From the NCBI GenBank assembly GCA_963682175.1, contig OY821774.1, forward strand, positions 42,484,201 to 42,548,200: 64,000 bases of DNA, given 5' to 3'. This DNA comes from Triglochin maritima. Taxonomy: Eukaryota; Streptophyta; Magnoliopsida; Alismatales; Juncaginaceae. The first letter of the stretch is position 1. The number at the start of each line of letters is the position of its first letter. Below are positions 46,945-64,000 of the stretch, piece after piece. The notes below the pieces were generated by a model, which was not told where the DNA came from, made no database searches, and saw only the letters and a list, made by a program, of their open reading frames with translations. The position numbers and the translations under genes were made by a program.

Positions 46945-48000
46945 CATTTAGTATCAAGGAAGACAAACTTCTTAAATAAGAAATATTTGTCATCTGGAAA
47001 TACGTGTTACCAATAAAAGTGAAACAATTAGTTCTACATTATACCACTTAATTAAATGATAATATAAATTCTATTTTCTCGTTCTCTAGAGTCAAAAAGG
47101 TTTTAATTTTTTTAGGTTCCATAGAGACGGTATTTGTGAAGATAAGTTATAAAAGTAACAATATCCACTATTTGCAGATTTTTCGTGTAAAATATTAGAG
47201 ATTGTTTGATTTAGTGGAAATTGAGTGGGTTGAATGAAAATTGTTTTTACTGCTGCAAATAACAACATTAACGGTAATAATAACATCACTTTTGCGTTGT
47301 TGTCTCAAGAGCCTGAAACTTTTAACAAAACATTATAATGTAACCGAATGTTTTTCACGACATTCACAAGACTCGAGGATGTTTTAATCCCACTGAACCC
47401 CACGCCAATTGTGCAGGAATATTTAAACTTTTAATGTCAAAGTAAATACAAGCCTCCGTGATAACTTGATCTCACCAAATACTCATTATAAGTTAGTATA
47501 ACCGATTTCTTTAGAGCACATCCACCCTTTAAAAAAACATTCTAATGTCAAACATTAAAGAGCACCTGATGTAGATTTTTAGTTAGTAATTAGCGATTCA
47601 GAGTATTTTGTATAGCTAGACGAAGTCAAGTTGTGAAACCATTGACTATATTTGCTTGGAGTACGGAGATGTTGACGCTCGCCTTCGACGTCAGATTGGC
47701 TCTATGTTTGAACCGTGATATGACCAATCCTGACTTGTCGTAATCCCAGGAACCAAATTTCATAATTATCCTTCAAGAAAGGCAGTTAACTTTCCCAACA
47801 CATAACCAAGTAACTTCTTATTTCATTCCATCAAACTTGAAGAGCAACAAACTTACGTCTCTCTCAAACCCTAAATAAGATCATCAACCCTAAGAAAATG
47901 GGAAAAATTAAGAGGTTGATCTATTAGACGTTACATATGTGTATCCATAAGATAAGATGTTGGTTTTACAAGTTCTTCTGTTTTATTCTTAGGATCGTGA
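46945..48000. other. Intergenic stretch, nothing recognised
   Basis: AT-rich sequence with no convincing gene, RNA or transposon end. Confidence 0.4.
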
Positions 48001-48072
48001 ATGTGGAGTGAGAGTCATGCGACTCTAGGTGTACAATCGTCTCCTTGTTGAAGGAGACCGAGAGAATGATCT

Positions 48073-48149
48073 TCCTTTTAAGTCGTTGTACAACTTTACG
48101 AGTGCTTTCAGTCAAAGCACTCGTAAAGTTGTACAACGACTTAAAAGGA
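48073..48149. repeat. Perfect 36-bp inverted repeat with 5-bp loop
   Basis: Arms 48,073-48,108 and 48,114-48,149 are exact reverse complements (starting TCCTTTTAAGTCGTTG), with the loop CAGTC. Such a structure would form a strong hairpin in RNA or a cruciform in DNA. No target duplication or gene is associated. Confidence 0.9.
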
Positions 48150-48159
48150 GAATCCGTGA

Positions 48160-49070
48160 TAGCCAAACGAGTGTTATAATTTTCCGAGGAGGAGGTTGTC
48201 GTTATTTTGGGTTTGCCTTTGGGGGGCAGGGTCATCGACAAGGTGTTGGATCGGTGTCCACTCACTAGCTAATAGGTATTTTAACAAAAGGAAGTACAAT
48301 TAACTCACGTAAAGGAATTCGAGGACAACCTAACTAAGAGATTCCGACAACAATGTCAAGATTCTGGTCGTCCATCTATTGACGACGTTTCTGTTCCCAA
48401 GTTATTAACGATGGCCACACCATGGATGGTTTGCCTGGCCAACGACGTCCTTGATAGTCTAACAAATTGTGCGTGGGCGACAGAGGTCTACAAGTTGCTC
48501 CACTACGAAAACGCTCAAGCAAATTGGAGACACGAGGAGAAGTTGAGAGGCAACGATGTCACATGTCCATTGGCTACGTCCATGGCTGCACGATTGTTTT
48601 AAAAGTAAGATCCCCGAATCAATGGCTATGATTATCAAATACAAACGGTAGTAAGGGTACAATGACAAAACCATTGTTTATGCTTTTAAATCCATAAAGT
48701 AAATAATCAATAAGGTTTGGCTGGCATCATAATAACAAGGTGCACTCATTATACATAAGAGTTTAATTTAACACGGAATTCATGCTTGAAATTTGATTTC
48801 ACTCCGTTTGTTACGATCCAAGTGACTTTCTAAGCAAGAAAGATGTTATTTAAATCTCAAAGAATTCGAACATTGATATGACAGAATTCATCGCAAAACC
48901 GATGGACGTGATGGAAGAGAGTGCAACAATATCCAGATGCATGTCACGATCATGTTACCCACGCCAATCTCAAAATTCTGTTGTGAAACGCTGGAACATT
49001 GGAGGCATCAAAGTCACGTCAAATTTGAACATCAGTGGATAGTAACTCATTTGCCTGTGCTAATGATAAA
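48160..49070. other. Unrecognised stretch
   Basis: A plus-strand open frame at 48,411-48,602 (starts MATPWMVCLANDVLDS) and continuations around 48,150-48,270 have protein-like composition but no motif I recognise. They may be remnants of an old element. There is no RNA gene or repeat array. Confidence 0.3.
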
Positions 49071-49074
49071 CTGG

Positions 49075-49480
49075 CTGTAGACTCGGACGGTCTAATCATG
49101 AATTTTCTCTCTTTTCCGAATCAGTTTTCTTTATTCCCAATCTATTTTCTTATCTTTCCTACATTATTCACATCTTAACCACAACTCATCACAACCCATC
49201 ACAACATACCTCTCTCCTCCGCACCATCTTTTACCAAATAATAATTAAACTCAACATCTACAACAAATAAATTAACCTAACAATTTTAAAATAATATTCA
49301 ACACAATTTTTTTAATAAAAATGACGAAAAATAAAATAAAAATAAAACCAACCCGGACGACCCGGTCGTAACGACCGGATCCCCCCCCCCCCCCCCCCGG
49401 TGAAGGGCAACGACCTGGACGACCCGGTCGTCGGGGGGCGTCAGGCGGGACGACCCCTCGTTAAGTATGGTCTGAGGTGG
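49075..49480. repeat. Dispersed repeat, copy B, with poly-C and GGTCGT palindromes
   Basis: This shares CT-rich and TTATTCACAT blocks with 38,590-38,960. A run of 18 C (49,381-49,398) is flanked by CGACCCGGTCGT-type palindromes on both sides. It abuts the truncated 3' side of the Copia remnant, and is probably a later insertion there. Confidence 0.5.
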
Positions 49481-49494
49481 TTTCAATGACAACG

Positions 49495-51244
49495 AGAATC
49501 CCAAATATCAAAGCCACAGTGTTACTCTACTTGATTTTTGTAAAACTTAAACTTATCAATTTGTTCATCCTTAGACTTGAGAAGATAAACATAACAAAAT
49601 TTAGAAAAATCATCAATAAAAGTCACAAAGTATCTCATATTCTCTCTAGTTAACACACCATTTAAATCACAAACAACAGTGTGTACTAAATCAAGCAATT
49701 CAGAATTTCTTTCGATTGTTTTGAAAGTTTTTTTAGGTAGTTTCGCTTGAACACATATTTCACATCATTTATGATTATCTAATTTTATTTTAGGAATTAA
49801 GTACATAGTGATCATTCTTCTCATTGCATCTTTATTTACATGTCCAAGCCGAGAATGCCACATGTCAGAAGATTCTGTCAAGAGAATAATATGTGAAAGT
49901 TCTTTATTCAAAATTGAGTTTTCAATAATACTTAGTTTAAGCATTCCATCACAATCATAACCTTTTCCAACAAAAGACCCAAATCTAGTTATTACGACTT
50001 TATTTGACTCAATAATTATTTTGCAACCAGCTTTGTATAACATAGACGCACTAACGAGATTTTTCCGAATATTTGGAACATGTTGCACATTTTGAAGAGA
50101 TAGGACATTTCCCGAAGTAAACTTTAGGTTCACTCGTCCTATCCCTTCCACCAATGCAACACTGGAGTCTGCCATGGTCACGCTCCTTCCATTGACAACC
50201 TGATAGGTAGAAAACAGAAAGCGGTCAAGACACACATGCACAGTAGCTCCAGTGTCTATCCACCAACTAGAGGATAAACATGTCATATTAATTTCGAAAA
50301 AATCAGGCACAAACCAGTAAGTGGTATTTGAAGTGGATGCCCCCACAACAACCATATTGGCCTCCATAATTAGAGTGAAATGTGGGTTGCCCTTCCGTTT
50401 GTTGTTCACATCTTTACGCTCATAACAATTTTTGGCAATGTGCCCAGGCTTCCCACAAACAAAACATGCTACCTTTCCCTATTCCTTTTTATTTTCAGAT
50501 TTGGGTTTAAAGTTGGATTTGGAATTGTGATTAAATTTAGAGGCGTGACTATTTGGTTTGTGAAACTTTTTCTTGTTTTTGTTGAATTTGTTTTTCTCAA
50601 CCAAATTTATTTGTTGAAGGTCTTCTTTTATTTTGTGGTCTTGATTCCTATAGATGTCTTTCCGTTTTTAGTGAATGCAATAAGCTTTACCATAGACATG
50701 GTTCCTTGCTTATGCCTTAGGGATTTTGCAAAGTCTCTCCAAGAAGGTGGTAATTTTTCTATTAATGCAGCAACTTGTATATTTTCACCAAGATCAAATA
50801 CTTTAGTTATTGCATTAGAAATTATGTTTTGATATTCCAAGATTTGTGATGACACAGATTTGGAATCAACCATCTTGAACTCAAGCCATTCCATGAAGGC
50901 ATATCTTTCAAGACCAGCATCTTCTCGTCCTGAACGTGACAATATATATCATAGAGTTCATTAGATAATGCAGGAAGTATTCTACCATGACAAAGAATGT
51001 CAAGTTCTTCATAAGTTCTAGTTGTTTTGGTACTACTTGTTCCATGTGTTAGGAGTGGTGTTCCATCCTCAACTCCTTTATCATTTTCCGCATTGGAATC
51101 GGATTTCTCCTCTTGAGGAGAAGAGTTGGTGATCACTGACACCAATCCTAAAGTGGTTAACCAAAATAGCATTTTTGATTGCCATCTCTTAAAATTTTCC
51201 CTATTGAAAATTTCAGGTTTTGCAGAATCATTTTTGTGGTCCAT
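49495..51244 (-). pseudogene. Ty1/Copia gag-pol remnant, truncated in integrase
   Basis: Starts at ATG 51,244 (MDHKNDSAKPEIF). Gag runs to about 50,910, where the frame shifts, and resumes to about 50,628. A CCHC knuckle (CFVCGKPGHIAKNC) lies near 50,465-50,425. Then come the aspartic protease (WWIDTGATVHVC, near 50,270), the GAG-pre-integrase motif (MWHSRLGHVNKDAM, near 49,860), a stop, and the start of the integrase core (IDDFSKF, near 49,580). Sequence ends at about 49,500 against another repeat; reverse transcriptase and RNase H are absent. This order (protease, integrase) is diagnostic of Copia. Confidence 0.9.
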
Positions 51245-51299
51245 GACTACAAGCAAAAAATCTAAATCTAACACAACAAACTTTGTTCTAAGAATGTTA

Positions 51300-51910
51300 G
51301 AAAATATATGTGTTTTTAGATTGACAATGTTAGAAAATGCAAGGAAAAATTACTGAAAATAATTTTAGAATAAGGAAAAGATAGTCTGTGGTGGAAGCAC
51401 GAATCAGGTCACTTTCCTCAGAACAAATTCCACCCCTTCTTGCGCAAAAGGTCCACTGACGGTTTGCTCCCAAGATACGACCACCCCAGCTATCTGGTCT
51501 GGCACTCGGTGCAATCGAGATGCCGGAGTCAAACCTGGATATTTGGCCTAGTTGTTCAACTAAGTTTGAAAACAAAGTATGTGGGAAAATCTTTGAAGAT
51601 AACAACAAATTTCTTAGAGATTGGTGAATGAATGGTGGGTGGAATGAACTGGAATGTTTGATGAGAAAATGATGCGATAGATATGTGTTTTCCACTATAT
51701 CTTAATCTCCACATACATGCCCTTATTTATAGGCATTGTTTTGAACTCTTACCTTGGGAAAAAACCTCTCATCGTTCCATGCACATTTATGACGACCTTC
51801 CATTCACAGCAATGTGTTATTAGCATATCTAATAGTATGATTTATTTGCCTTAAAATGCATTGATGCATATATAATTCTCAAGTTATTAGCCGTTGTTTT
51901 CAACAAAGAG
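51300..51910 (-). mobile_element. Probable 5' LTR and leader of the Copia remnant
   Basis: Upstream of gag on the minus strand there is a TATA-like CCTATAAATAAG near 51,735, a leader of LTR type, and a possible LTR start TGTTGAAAAC near 51,908. No second LTR survives, so the limits are guesses. Confidence 0.4.
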
Positions 51911-51914
51911 AAAC

Positions 51915-54900
51915 TCCACATAAAAGATGCTGTGATTTTTTTTAAAAACAGTACACTTTACATCGTTTGCAAAGTTACAACAACTATATACGAAGCCAAG
52001 ACAATAGTCATCGAAGGTTTCCATCCTCTAGAAGTTCACACTTTTTTTGGGTATATAAGATGTGTACCTATTGCCCTACAAAAGAGGAATATTTTTGTAT
52101 ACCACTTGCGTCAGAAGCACGGGGAGGTGATTGACTCCGGCAGTCTATGGTCTTCCTTGGAACACCTCTTTAGCGAGGCCACACGTTTTGGCTACATAGC
52201 CACAAGTTAACACCCTTTTGGCTAGATAGTCCACTCTAACTTGAATCTCTATATCAAAGCTTTCCGTTGATCGAATGAAAGGGATTTCCCTCAATCAACA
52301 AATATTGCACCTCGCAAAACACATAATCATGGCTGTCGAATAGTGTTCAGCATTCCACTCGGTTGTTCATCAACGGAACTCCGTAGCCAACAATCCAAAC
52401 AATATCCTACAGTTGTCAGATTTCTTTCTCCCCTTAGTCAAAGCCTCAAAATCACCTGCTCTTCAAAAGTCAAAGCCGCAATGTTGTGTGTGTAACATTG
52501 GTCAAACCGTAGTTCAGCATTCTGTCTTACAGCATACAGTTTTGCCCAAAAAATTAGAGTTTTGACGCCAAACGCAATTAGGGAATGGTAAACAATAGCA
52601 ACGTTAATACGTTTGAAATGAAACCTGATAGCAACATCAATTTGATATCTAATAGGATGCTAACTTCTGTTAATAGACAACTGAAATAAAATCCACCTGA
52701 CTCATCGTTACAATCCTACAACTTCGGTGGAAGCTTGGGAATAAGAAAACATAAAATTTCTCAAACGTTATGACAGTGTTCGCTAAGAAAAGCGTCCACG
52801 TTAATCCTGTTGAAAACGTCAGACTGTCCAGAAAACCAATGTATGGCTCAACAACATAGATGAAAATGTCAAACAGACACCTCCAAAGAAAAAGAAATAA
52901 GATTCCCATGGCATTTCACAAAGACACACGTTACTGTAGGCCATATCCGTACCACGCCAGCATTTCTCAAGCATACAATTGTCACAGTTGCAAGAGTTAG
53001 AATCACACGAACATACAATAAGCTGACCCTGCAGATGCCCTACTTAGTGGAAATTACTTGCAACAGTGGGGGAAAATCCATAATCATGTCAGCGTGCAAT
53101 ATCACAAAAAATGACAATCAAGTATAACTATTGAAAAAAAGCGAAATTTGATAATCCATTGAACTTCTCCACGGACTCACAAAAGCAAAGAACAAAATCC
53201 ACACAGAAAATAAATGTGACTCTTTTACATAATTTGAGAGGACAAATAAGATTAACAGAGTAATTCAAAATCCCATGTTGAATGAAGGAAGATAAAGCTT
53301 TGCTGCATACATGTGTATCAACTCACAGCGATTAAGCATTCAATCGAAGGGCAACTTTTGGTGTTATAATCGAACCAAAACTACAATTCACTTAATAAAG
53401 TAAGGTTTGCAACGAGTAGAGAATATCTAAGTAAGAAATAAATAGATATGAATTAACACTTCTTATCCACGCAAATAATATGGGCAACAAGATTGATTTT
53501 CAAATTTCTAGTGGATACAAATATAGATACGGACAAAAAAATTCAAACTGATGTAGTTTGTTAATATAAATACCCTTATAAATATACATTGCACAAAATA
53601 CAGGATTCTCTTAAAATAGAGATATTTGAAACTAAACCAATTTTTTTGAATGCTTCTCTGATGTTAATCACTGTGACTTAAATAATAGTACGTATAAGGT
53701 ATCCTGCACCTTGTGACCTACAAGTTAGAGGTTAATGGACAGTCATAGCTAGACATTATATACGTGGTAGGCTGCACTAGAAGGCAACACAGGTTTTAGT
53801 GTTACTAAATGCAATACATAGATAAGCTAATAGGCTAACTCTTCTACTGAAAATTAAACTTCACATGTTACCTTTTTTTTTTAAATAATTTTGTTTAGGA
53901 AAGGTATCTGTTCTAAGTTCTTACTAAATACCAAATTTTAAATATATATAAAAAACCTGTTTTCTTACCCACTGACTACTGTATTTGTACAATATATGTA
54001 CAAATATCCATTTTCTTTCATAAATATGCATGCTCAAACTTGCAGGAGATAGGATGCATATCTACATCTACACCTAAGTATGGATTCTAGAAAAACCTCT
54101 ATCCTCTTAGTTGACACCTCAAAAAACTGGAACAAAATGAAACAGAATAATTACAACTACAGAAAACAGGATGAACTTAAAGTCACATACATCAGTGAAG
54201 GATAAAATAACACATCAAACCAATATAGCATTGCATGATAGAAATACCTACAACGGAAAACAAGATAACCTTAAATTCTCATTCATCAGCGAAGGATAAC
54301 ACATCAAACCAATATAACATTGCGTGAAGGCAGACAGGCAATTAAAAGACTACAAGCGCAATGAGCTGGGTGCTTACAGTTAGTGTGACATACGGGCTGA
54401 AAACACGTACACCTTACCTCACCGGCCCAACGCTTTCGCCCAAACAACATTTTTGTTCCACCAATGAGAATCTTCAGGATGGAGGTAATCAAATATCCCA
54501 AGTCAACATATGAATCCTAATACTGCTTTTGGTTTTCAGGTGTTAACGCGACACCAGCAATCAACTATGCAGACATTCACATGAAAATGACTAAATATTC
54601 AAGTCAAGAGTTGAGATAGTAAGAGTCCATGTTTCAGTTTGTGAGTGCATAGGCCACACATGCAGGTGCAATTCATAGGGCATGTGCACTGGTTGGGTAT
54701 GCAATCCAAATGATAAAAGAGTGCACACAGGCAAAATCTGCATAGTTACCACGTATGTGATCTTATATGCATGACATACTGGATCAATGAGAGTTGGGTA
54801 CATAAAACGAAGCTTGAGCGGAAGCGGGCTGCCCTATGATGGGTTGAACCTAAAATTACCAAGCCAGTCCCCCACCCAATGATGACACCCATCTCCCTAA

Positions 54901-56990
54901 ACACATGATAATGACAACAGTGGCCCATGCCAACAACAGTCGACTCAGGAAAAGAGCATTCCAATACAGCAACATTTTCTACGCCTGGTGGTGTTTTTAG
55001 TCTCCAGTAGCCTTTTATCTTTCATCTCTGCCTCACCACTTTGAACATAGATGTGAATCCCTATTCTTCCCCTTTACTATTCAACTTGAGCTCTCATTAT
55101 ATTTCTGATTGTTTTTTTTCCTGATATTGTTAAATACTGGACTGATTGCTATATTTACCTTCGTCTCAACACATTTCACTTTTTATTAATATATAGATTT
55201 TTTTCTTGTTTGTGTAACATGTACTATAAACTTTAAATATGCCACTTATGTTTTAATAGCTCAAAGTCTTGACAGATATCTCCATTGATATTAAATTAAC
55301 CATATACTTCCCAACACTTGCAAAGGGGGAACCTTGTCCACCGAGATTACCCATTTCTTTATCCCACACACAAATTCATACCGTGTGGTGACCTTGGGAA
55401 CCCCATATTGCGATATCAACAAATTCACATGACAAAACAATTATGACCTCTTGTTGTAGCAATTTTGCAGGACTTTCTACGTTGACTTTTATTCAATGTA
55501 TAGGCTATTCTAAGCTAGAGAATAAAGTTACCCTTGCCATGATAATATGATGTGAAGACAAACACAAACAAAAATGGTTCGAACTACTAAAGGAGACAGG
55601 ACACAAAACTGAAAGTTGGGTGTGCAAGTGGATACTTCATCATAGTAATAGTAATAATGCTATAAAATACAGAGATAATTTACCTAGAAAAAGAATAGGT
55701 TGTTAAATTTATCTTTTTTGATAAATGCATCAACTTCAACTACCTTGTACTAATGTTGAAGTGTGTCAGTACTACTGTCATCTATCATTCTCAAGAAAGA
55801 ATTGATAAAGCCACAAAGAAGGGTCATAAGAAACAAAAGAAAATGGAAATCAGCGACAGAAGCTTACTGGAACCCTTGGAAACGGCTAAAAGTTTGCCTA
55901 TAGAAAAGGCAAACCACCATCAATCATTTGTTTTAAAAATAAAATTGTGAAGATATCAATAATAAAATTAATTAAGCAAGAAACTTACCCACTAACACAC
56001 CTCCACTGCAAGCATTCAACCAACTGCAATTTGGAAGGCCTCCAATGACACCAAAATATAGATCAGCTATATTAGACTTAACAGATGCCACAAACTCAAA
56101 ATACAAAAAAAAATACTGACTCCCTATCATGCAAAGGAACCGGTGGGAACAATGAGCCAATTATTTCAAAATGATATATCATTTCCTTTAAAAAAAGGAG
56201 TTTTGTTTCTAAGCCAATTATCTTGCAAATGATATGGAGCGTATCATCAGAAAATCAGAATTCTTTTCAGACCACTGTTTTTTAGTTCAGGCTCTGAGCC
56301 AATCAGAACATTTTAGTTGCTAACTTCATACTGTACATTGACTGTTAACTGTTAGTATCAGGGAGCCAAACACAGTAATCTGCTCAGCAAACAAACCAAG
56401 GTACCTTCTATTGGTTCATTTGGTTGTCTCATGGCATCTAAAGCAGCATATTGGTACCTTCATAGCCTGCCAGGAACCCTGAATTAAAGAAAGAATTAGA
56501 ACTTCTAGACTTCAAGGTATCTAATAAATCAAAGGACAAGGTAGAAGATTAACATCATCTCCGAGATGAATAAGTAATTTCAGGGTACGTGAAAAAAAGT
56601 ATATAACATAATTTAGTCAAATCATGTATTGTTGCACAACCAATATTCCCCACTCCAGCTTAACAAGCCAGAAGCATCTCAAATTTGTACGAACAGTGAA
56701 AGCAGATTGCAGATAAAACACCGTTTAAATTAGCAATGTAAAAAGTTAAACAAATTGAGTAAATTCCATGAAATAAATGATTTACATTAGATGCCTAACG
56801 TTGATCGCAATTGCAAGTCCTCGAATAGAACAGATAGATCCCAAAGCGATGTTGGGAGGTGGCCAAATCAAACATCATCACTTCCTTGCTTCACGTGTCA
56901 AGAAAGGGAATCCACTCTCTTGGTCCGATGCAGGGCGGATGAGACTGACTAATGTCAGAAGATAAAAGAGCTAAAAAAATTCTAGAGCAA
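51915..56990. other. 5-kb stretch without recognisable genes
   Basis: AT-rich on both strands. Open frames at 51,932-52,210 (+), 54,304-54,501 (-), 54,746-54,964 (-) and 55,753-55,950 (+) have no motif, conserved pattern or splice context I recognise. Some of 56,000-57,040 may be the 3' UTR of the kinase gene. No tRNA, satellite or clear transposon end is seen. Confidence 0.4.
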
Positions 56991-57044
56991 CTGTATAATA
57001 AAGTTTAGCTCAAAAACTCTTCATTTGGAATGTCAGCATCTCAA

Positions 57045-61840
<4,796 letters not shown>

Positions 61841-62000
61841 GGTGGGAGAGGAACTAGGGTTAGGTTTGGGTGATGGGAAGAAGGTGAGAAATTGGGGATT
61901 TTGTGGAGGGGAAGAGTCGACGAGAGAAAATGGAAAGAAAATTTCTGTTTGAGTTCTAGGAAATCACATGCGAGTTATGGGTAATATAAAAAGAATTCGG
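61841..62000 (-). promoter_or_regulatory. 5' UTR and likely core promoter of the PRP4 kinase gene
   Basis: On the minus strand an AACCCTAGTTCC leader precedes the start codon, and a TTTTTATATTACCC sequence about 150 bases upstream could act as the TATA region. This is based on position and general plant patterns. Confidence 0.35.
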
Positions 62001-62084
62001 TTACGGATTTTAATCATGTTTGATTAGAGTACTGTATTTGTTACGTAACTAAGTAATTACTGAATGAAAATAAGGGGAGAGCAT

Positions 62085-62150
62085 AATCAGGTCCGGTCCG
62101 GACCCCAGGACGGGTTCGGGTTTCGGTCCGGTCTGGTTCGAACTCGGTGT
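62085..62150. repeat. GGTCCGGTCCGGACC fragment, relative of the hAT MITE
   Basis: A short block with the same GGTCCGG/GGTTCGG vocabulary as 10,902-11,180. Termini are not preserved. Confidence 0.45.
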
Positions 62151-62159
62151 CTTTTATAC

Positions 62160-63250
62160 ATTACTAAATACCTAAAAATTAACGTAAAAATGTCTAGTTG
62201 AGTCGATCTCGAGTTATTTCGAGTTGGAGCCAACTCGTTTTTTTATCCAAGTTCTTTTATCTTTTTTACTTTTTCGCTTAGTTCTTTTATCTATAATCAG
62301 GTCAGAATTGACAACCTTATGTACAAGTAGAAGTATAACTTATCAAACGTGGTTTGAATCCATCCCAGCAAATCTGGGCCTAATTTGTTGTGATTTGTAT
62401 GTGTTTGTTGGTTATATTATATAGACCAGTTCATGCTCGTCTATAGACTATAGTTTAGGTTTCTAACTTTCTAGTGATATAATGTTACATAAAGTATGAG
62501 TTTTTTATGTCGTGATATTTGGAAGAAAAATAATTTGTTGACGCGGTGTCCGGGATGTTGTCTGACGTGGTCAATCCAGACTGTAAAAACCAAATATTAA
62601 TTAAATCACATATTATTTATTTATTTTGTGTCACATCACACGCACAATAAACTATGTGATCTTTGGTTTCCACCGTACACATCTCCTCAAAACCTTCTAT
62701 TATCCCCCAAATATTTCATTCTCCATCAATTTCTCCCGGTGGAAGGCGAGATCAGTAAGAGGGAGACTACGCGGGAGTGAGTCTTGAGGAGGTGGGGACA
62801 CCGACGACGTTGGTTAGGACGTCACGGTGTAGTTGGTCGGCGAGGAGGAGGAGGTAAGCGTTGGAGTCTGTCTCGAGACGAGAAAGATGAGGAATGTGGT
62901 TTTTTGTAGCTGATTTGAGTTTTTTGTGTGGTGTTTTTGGGGAATATTTGGTTTTCGTGGTTGATTTGAAGTTTTTGGTTTTATTCTATGATGGATTGGT
63001 CTTGGGTTTTTTGGAAGTGTGATTCTTTGTAGCTGATTTGAGTTTTTTTGTGTTGAGTTTTTACAGAAAAGTTTGTTTTTTGTGGCTGATTTGAAGTTTT
63101 TGGTTTTGTTATGTGATGGACCGATCTTGGTTTTTTGATGTTATTTTGGAAGTTTGTTTCTTTGTGGCATTCTTGTTTAAAGTTGGTTGTCTTTGATATT
63201 AATTTTTTGGGGTTTCCGATTTGTTTTCATGAAATTGAGTTTGATTTCAT
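62160..63250. other. Intergenic stretch with a possible coding scrap
   Basis: Mostly AT-rich and unremarkable. On the minus strand about 62,900-62,767 reads openly (SNAYLLLLADQLHRD, then VLTNVVGVPTSS and a TAG). I do not recognise it; it may be a captured exon or chance. At 62,880-63,180 words such as GCTGATTTGA and TTTTTGTG repeat loosely. Confidence 0.3.
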
Positions 63251-63255
63251 GTTCT

Positions 63256-63840
63256 TGAAAAGGACAAACGCATGTGATAAAAAGGACAAACTCATACTTA
63301 AAAAGGACAAACCACTACTTAAAAAAACAAACTATTACTTAAAAATGACAAAACCTCCACATAGAAAGGACAACCCACCAATATAAGGACCGACTCAACT
63401 GTTAAAAATGACAAAATCATAGTTAAAAAAGACAAATCACTACTTAAAAAGGACAAAACCTCGACATAGAAAGAACAACCCACCAATATAAGAAGAATCG
63501 ACTCAACTGTTAAAAAGGACAAAATCATACATAAAAAGACAAAAGCTTACTTAAAAAGGACAAACCACTACTTAAAAAGGACAAACCATTACTTAAAAAG
63601 GACAAAACTTCGACATAAAAATGACAACCAACCAATATAAGAAGGACCGACCCAACTGTTAAAAAAGACAAAACTATACTTAAAAAGTACAAACCGGTAC
63701 TTAAAAAGGATAAACACATACTTAAAAATGACAAACTACTATTTAAAAAGGACAAATCATATATTAAAAAGGACAAACTCGTATGTTAAAAAGGACAAAC
63801 GTATATGTTAAAAATGACAAACTTATATGTTTAAAAAGTC
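63256..63840. repeat. Minisatellite of about 20 bp (AAAAAGGACAAACYACTACTT)
   Basis: About 28 diverged units built on ACTTAAAAAGGACAAACC. Three units near 63,350-63,390, 63,445-63,500 and 63,605-63,650 share the variant CGACATAGAAAGGACAACC-like phrase followed by CCACCAATATAAG and CAACTGTTAAAAA, so there is a higher-order period of roughly 120-160 bases. All reading frames through it are artefacts. Confidence 0.88.
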
Positions 63841-64000
63841 AAAACATGAACTCTTCATTTTACATTTGTATCCAAATGTTGCATGGAGAAACCAAAGGTT
63901 GCGTTGGGAAAAGTAAAAGTTGCACGGGGAAATCAAACGTTGCAGTGAGAAAGTAATGTTGCATTGAGAAATTAAAGATTGCATGTGACACAAACATGTC

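Noticed and set aside
63319..63776. Leu/Ser-rich frames (FLSNGLSFLSS) as a membrane protein
   Set aside because: They are translations of the ~20-bp minisatellite.

Overview
The window looks like nuclear DNA of a flowering plant, most probably a eudicot. The reasons are intron-rich genes with AT-rich GT-AG introns, plant-type gene families, and dense plant mobile elements (Mutator-like, hAT, PIF-like, CACTA, Copia, Gypsy, LINE, TRIM, Au-type SINE). I cannot name the species. Only three ordinary cellular genes are clear; most of the rest is transposon-derived or unrecognised AT-rich sequence.

Layout. 1-11,300: repeat-rich gene desert with a probable Copia LTR end, a decayed Gypsy gag, a LINE endonuclease remnant, purine-rich and CTGGAC-type repeats, and a hAT MITE with a perfect 8-bp target duplication. 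11,321-17,444: a 6.1-kb Mutator-like element (MULE copy 1) carrying two convergent genes: a plant mobile domain (PMD) protein on + and a MULE transposase fused to an OTU-type cysteine protease on -. 20,215-24,850 (+): a nine-exon GH79 heparanase-like glycosidase. 27,388-37,800 (-): a 15-coding-exon ANTH/AP180-type clathrin assembly protein with a long 5'-UTR intron; its introns hold a foldback Mutator-type MITE and a TRIM. 39,290-41,100: a degenerate long-period tandem array. 41,897-46,257: MULE copy 2, closely related, with a 1,755-bp internal deletion and nested in a PIF/Tourist-like element. 49,500-51,900 (-): a truncated Copia retrotransposon. 57,045-61,840 (-): a PRP4-type spliceosomal kinase with a large Arg/Ser/Glu-rich exon. 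63,250-63,840: an approximately 20-bp minisatellite.

The most interesting content is the MULE pair. One mobile unit encodes a PMD protein and a FAR1-like zinc finger / DDE transposase / SWIM / OTU fusion, with convergent genes starting just inside opposite terminal inverted repeats. Both first introns contain GC-rich palindrome arrays that differ strongly between the two copies, while the surrounding sequence is nearly identical. Neither copy is intact. Copy 1 has frameshifts in both genes and a nonsense codon in the transposase. Copy 2 has a nonsense codon in the PMD gene and lacks the DDE, SWIM and first half of the OTU domain.

The three cellular genes are unrelated housekeeping or cell-wall-type functions (glycoside hydrolysis, clathrin coat assembly, pre-mRNA splicing) and do not form a pathway. 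The two MULEs lie in the same orientation on either side of the GH79 and ANTH genes.
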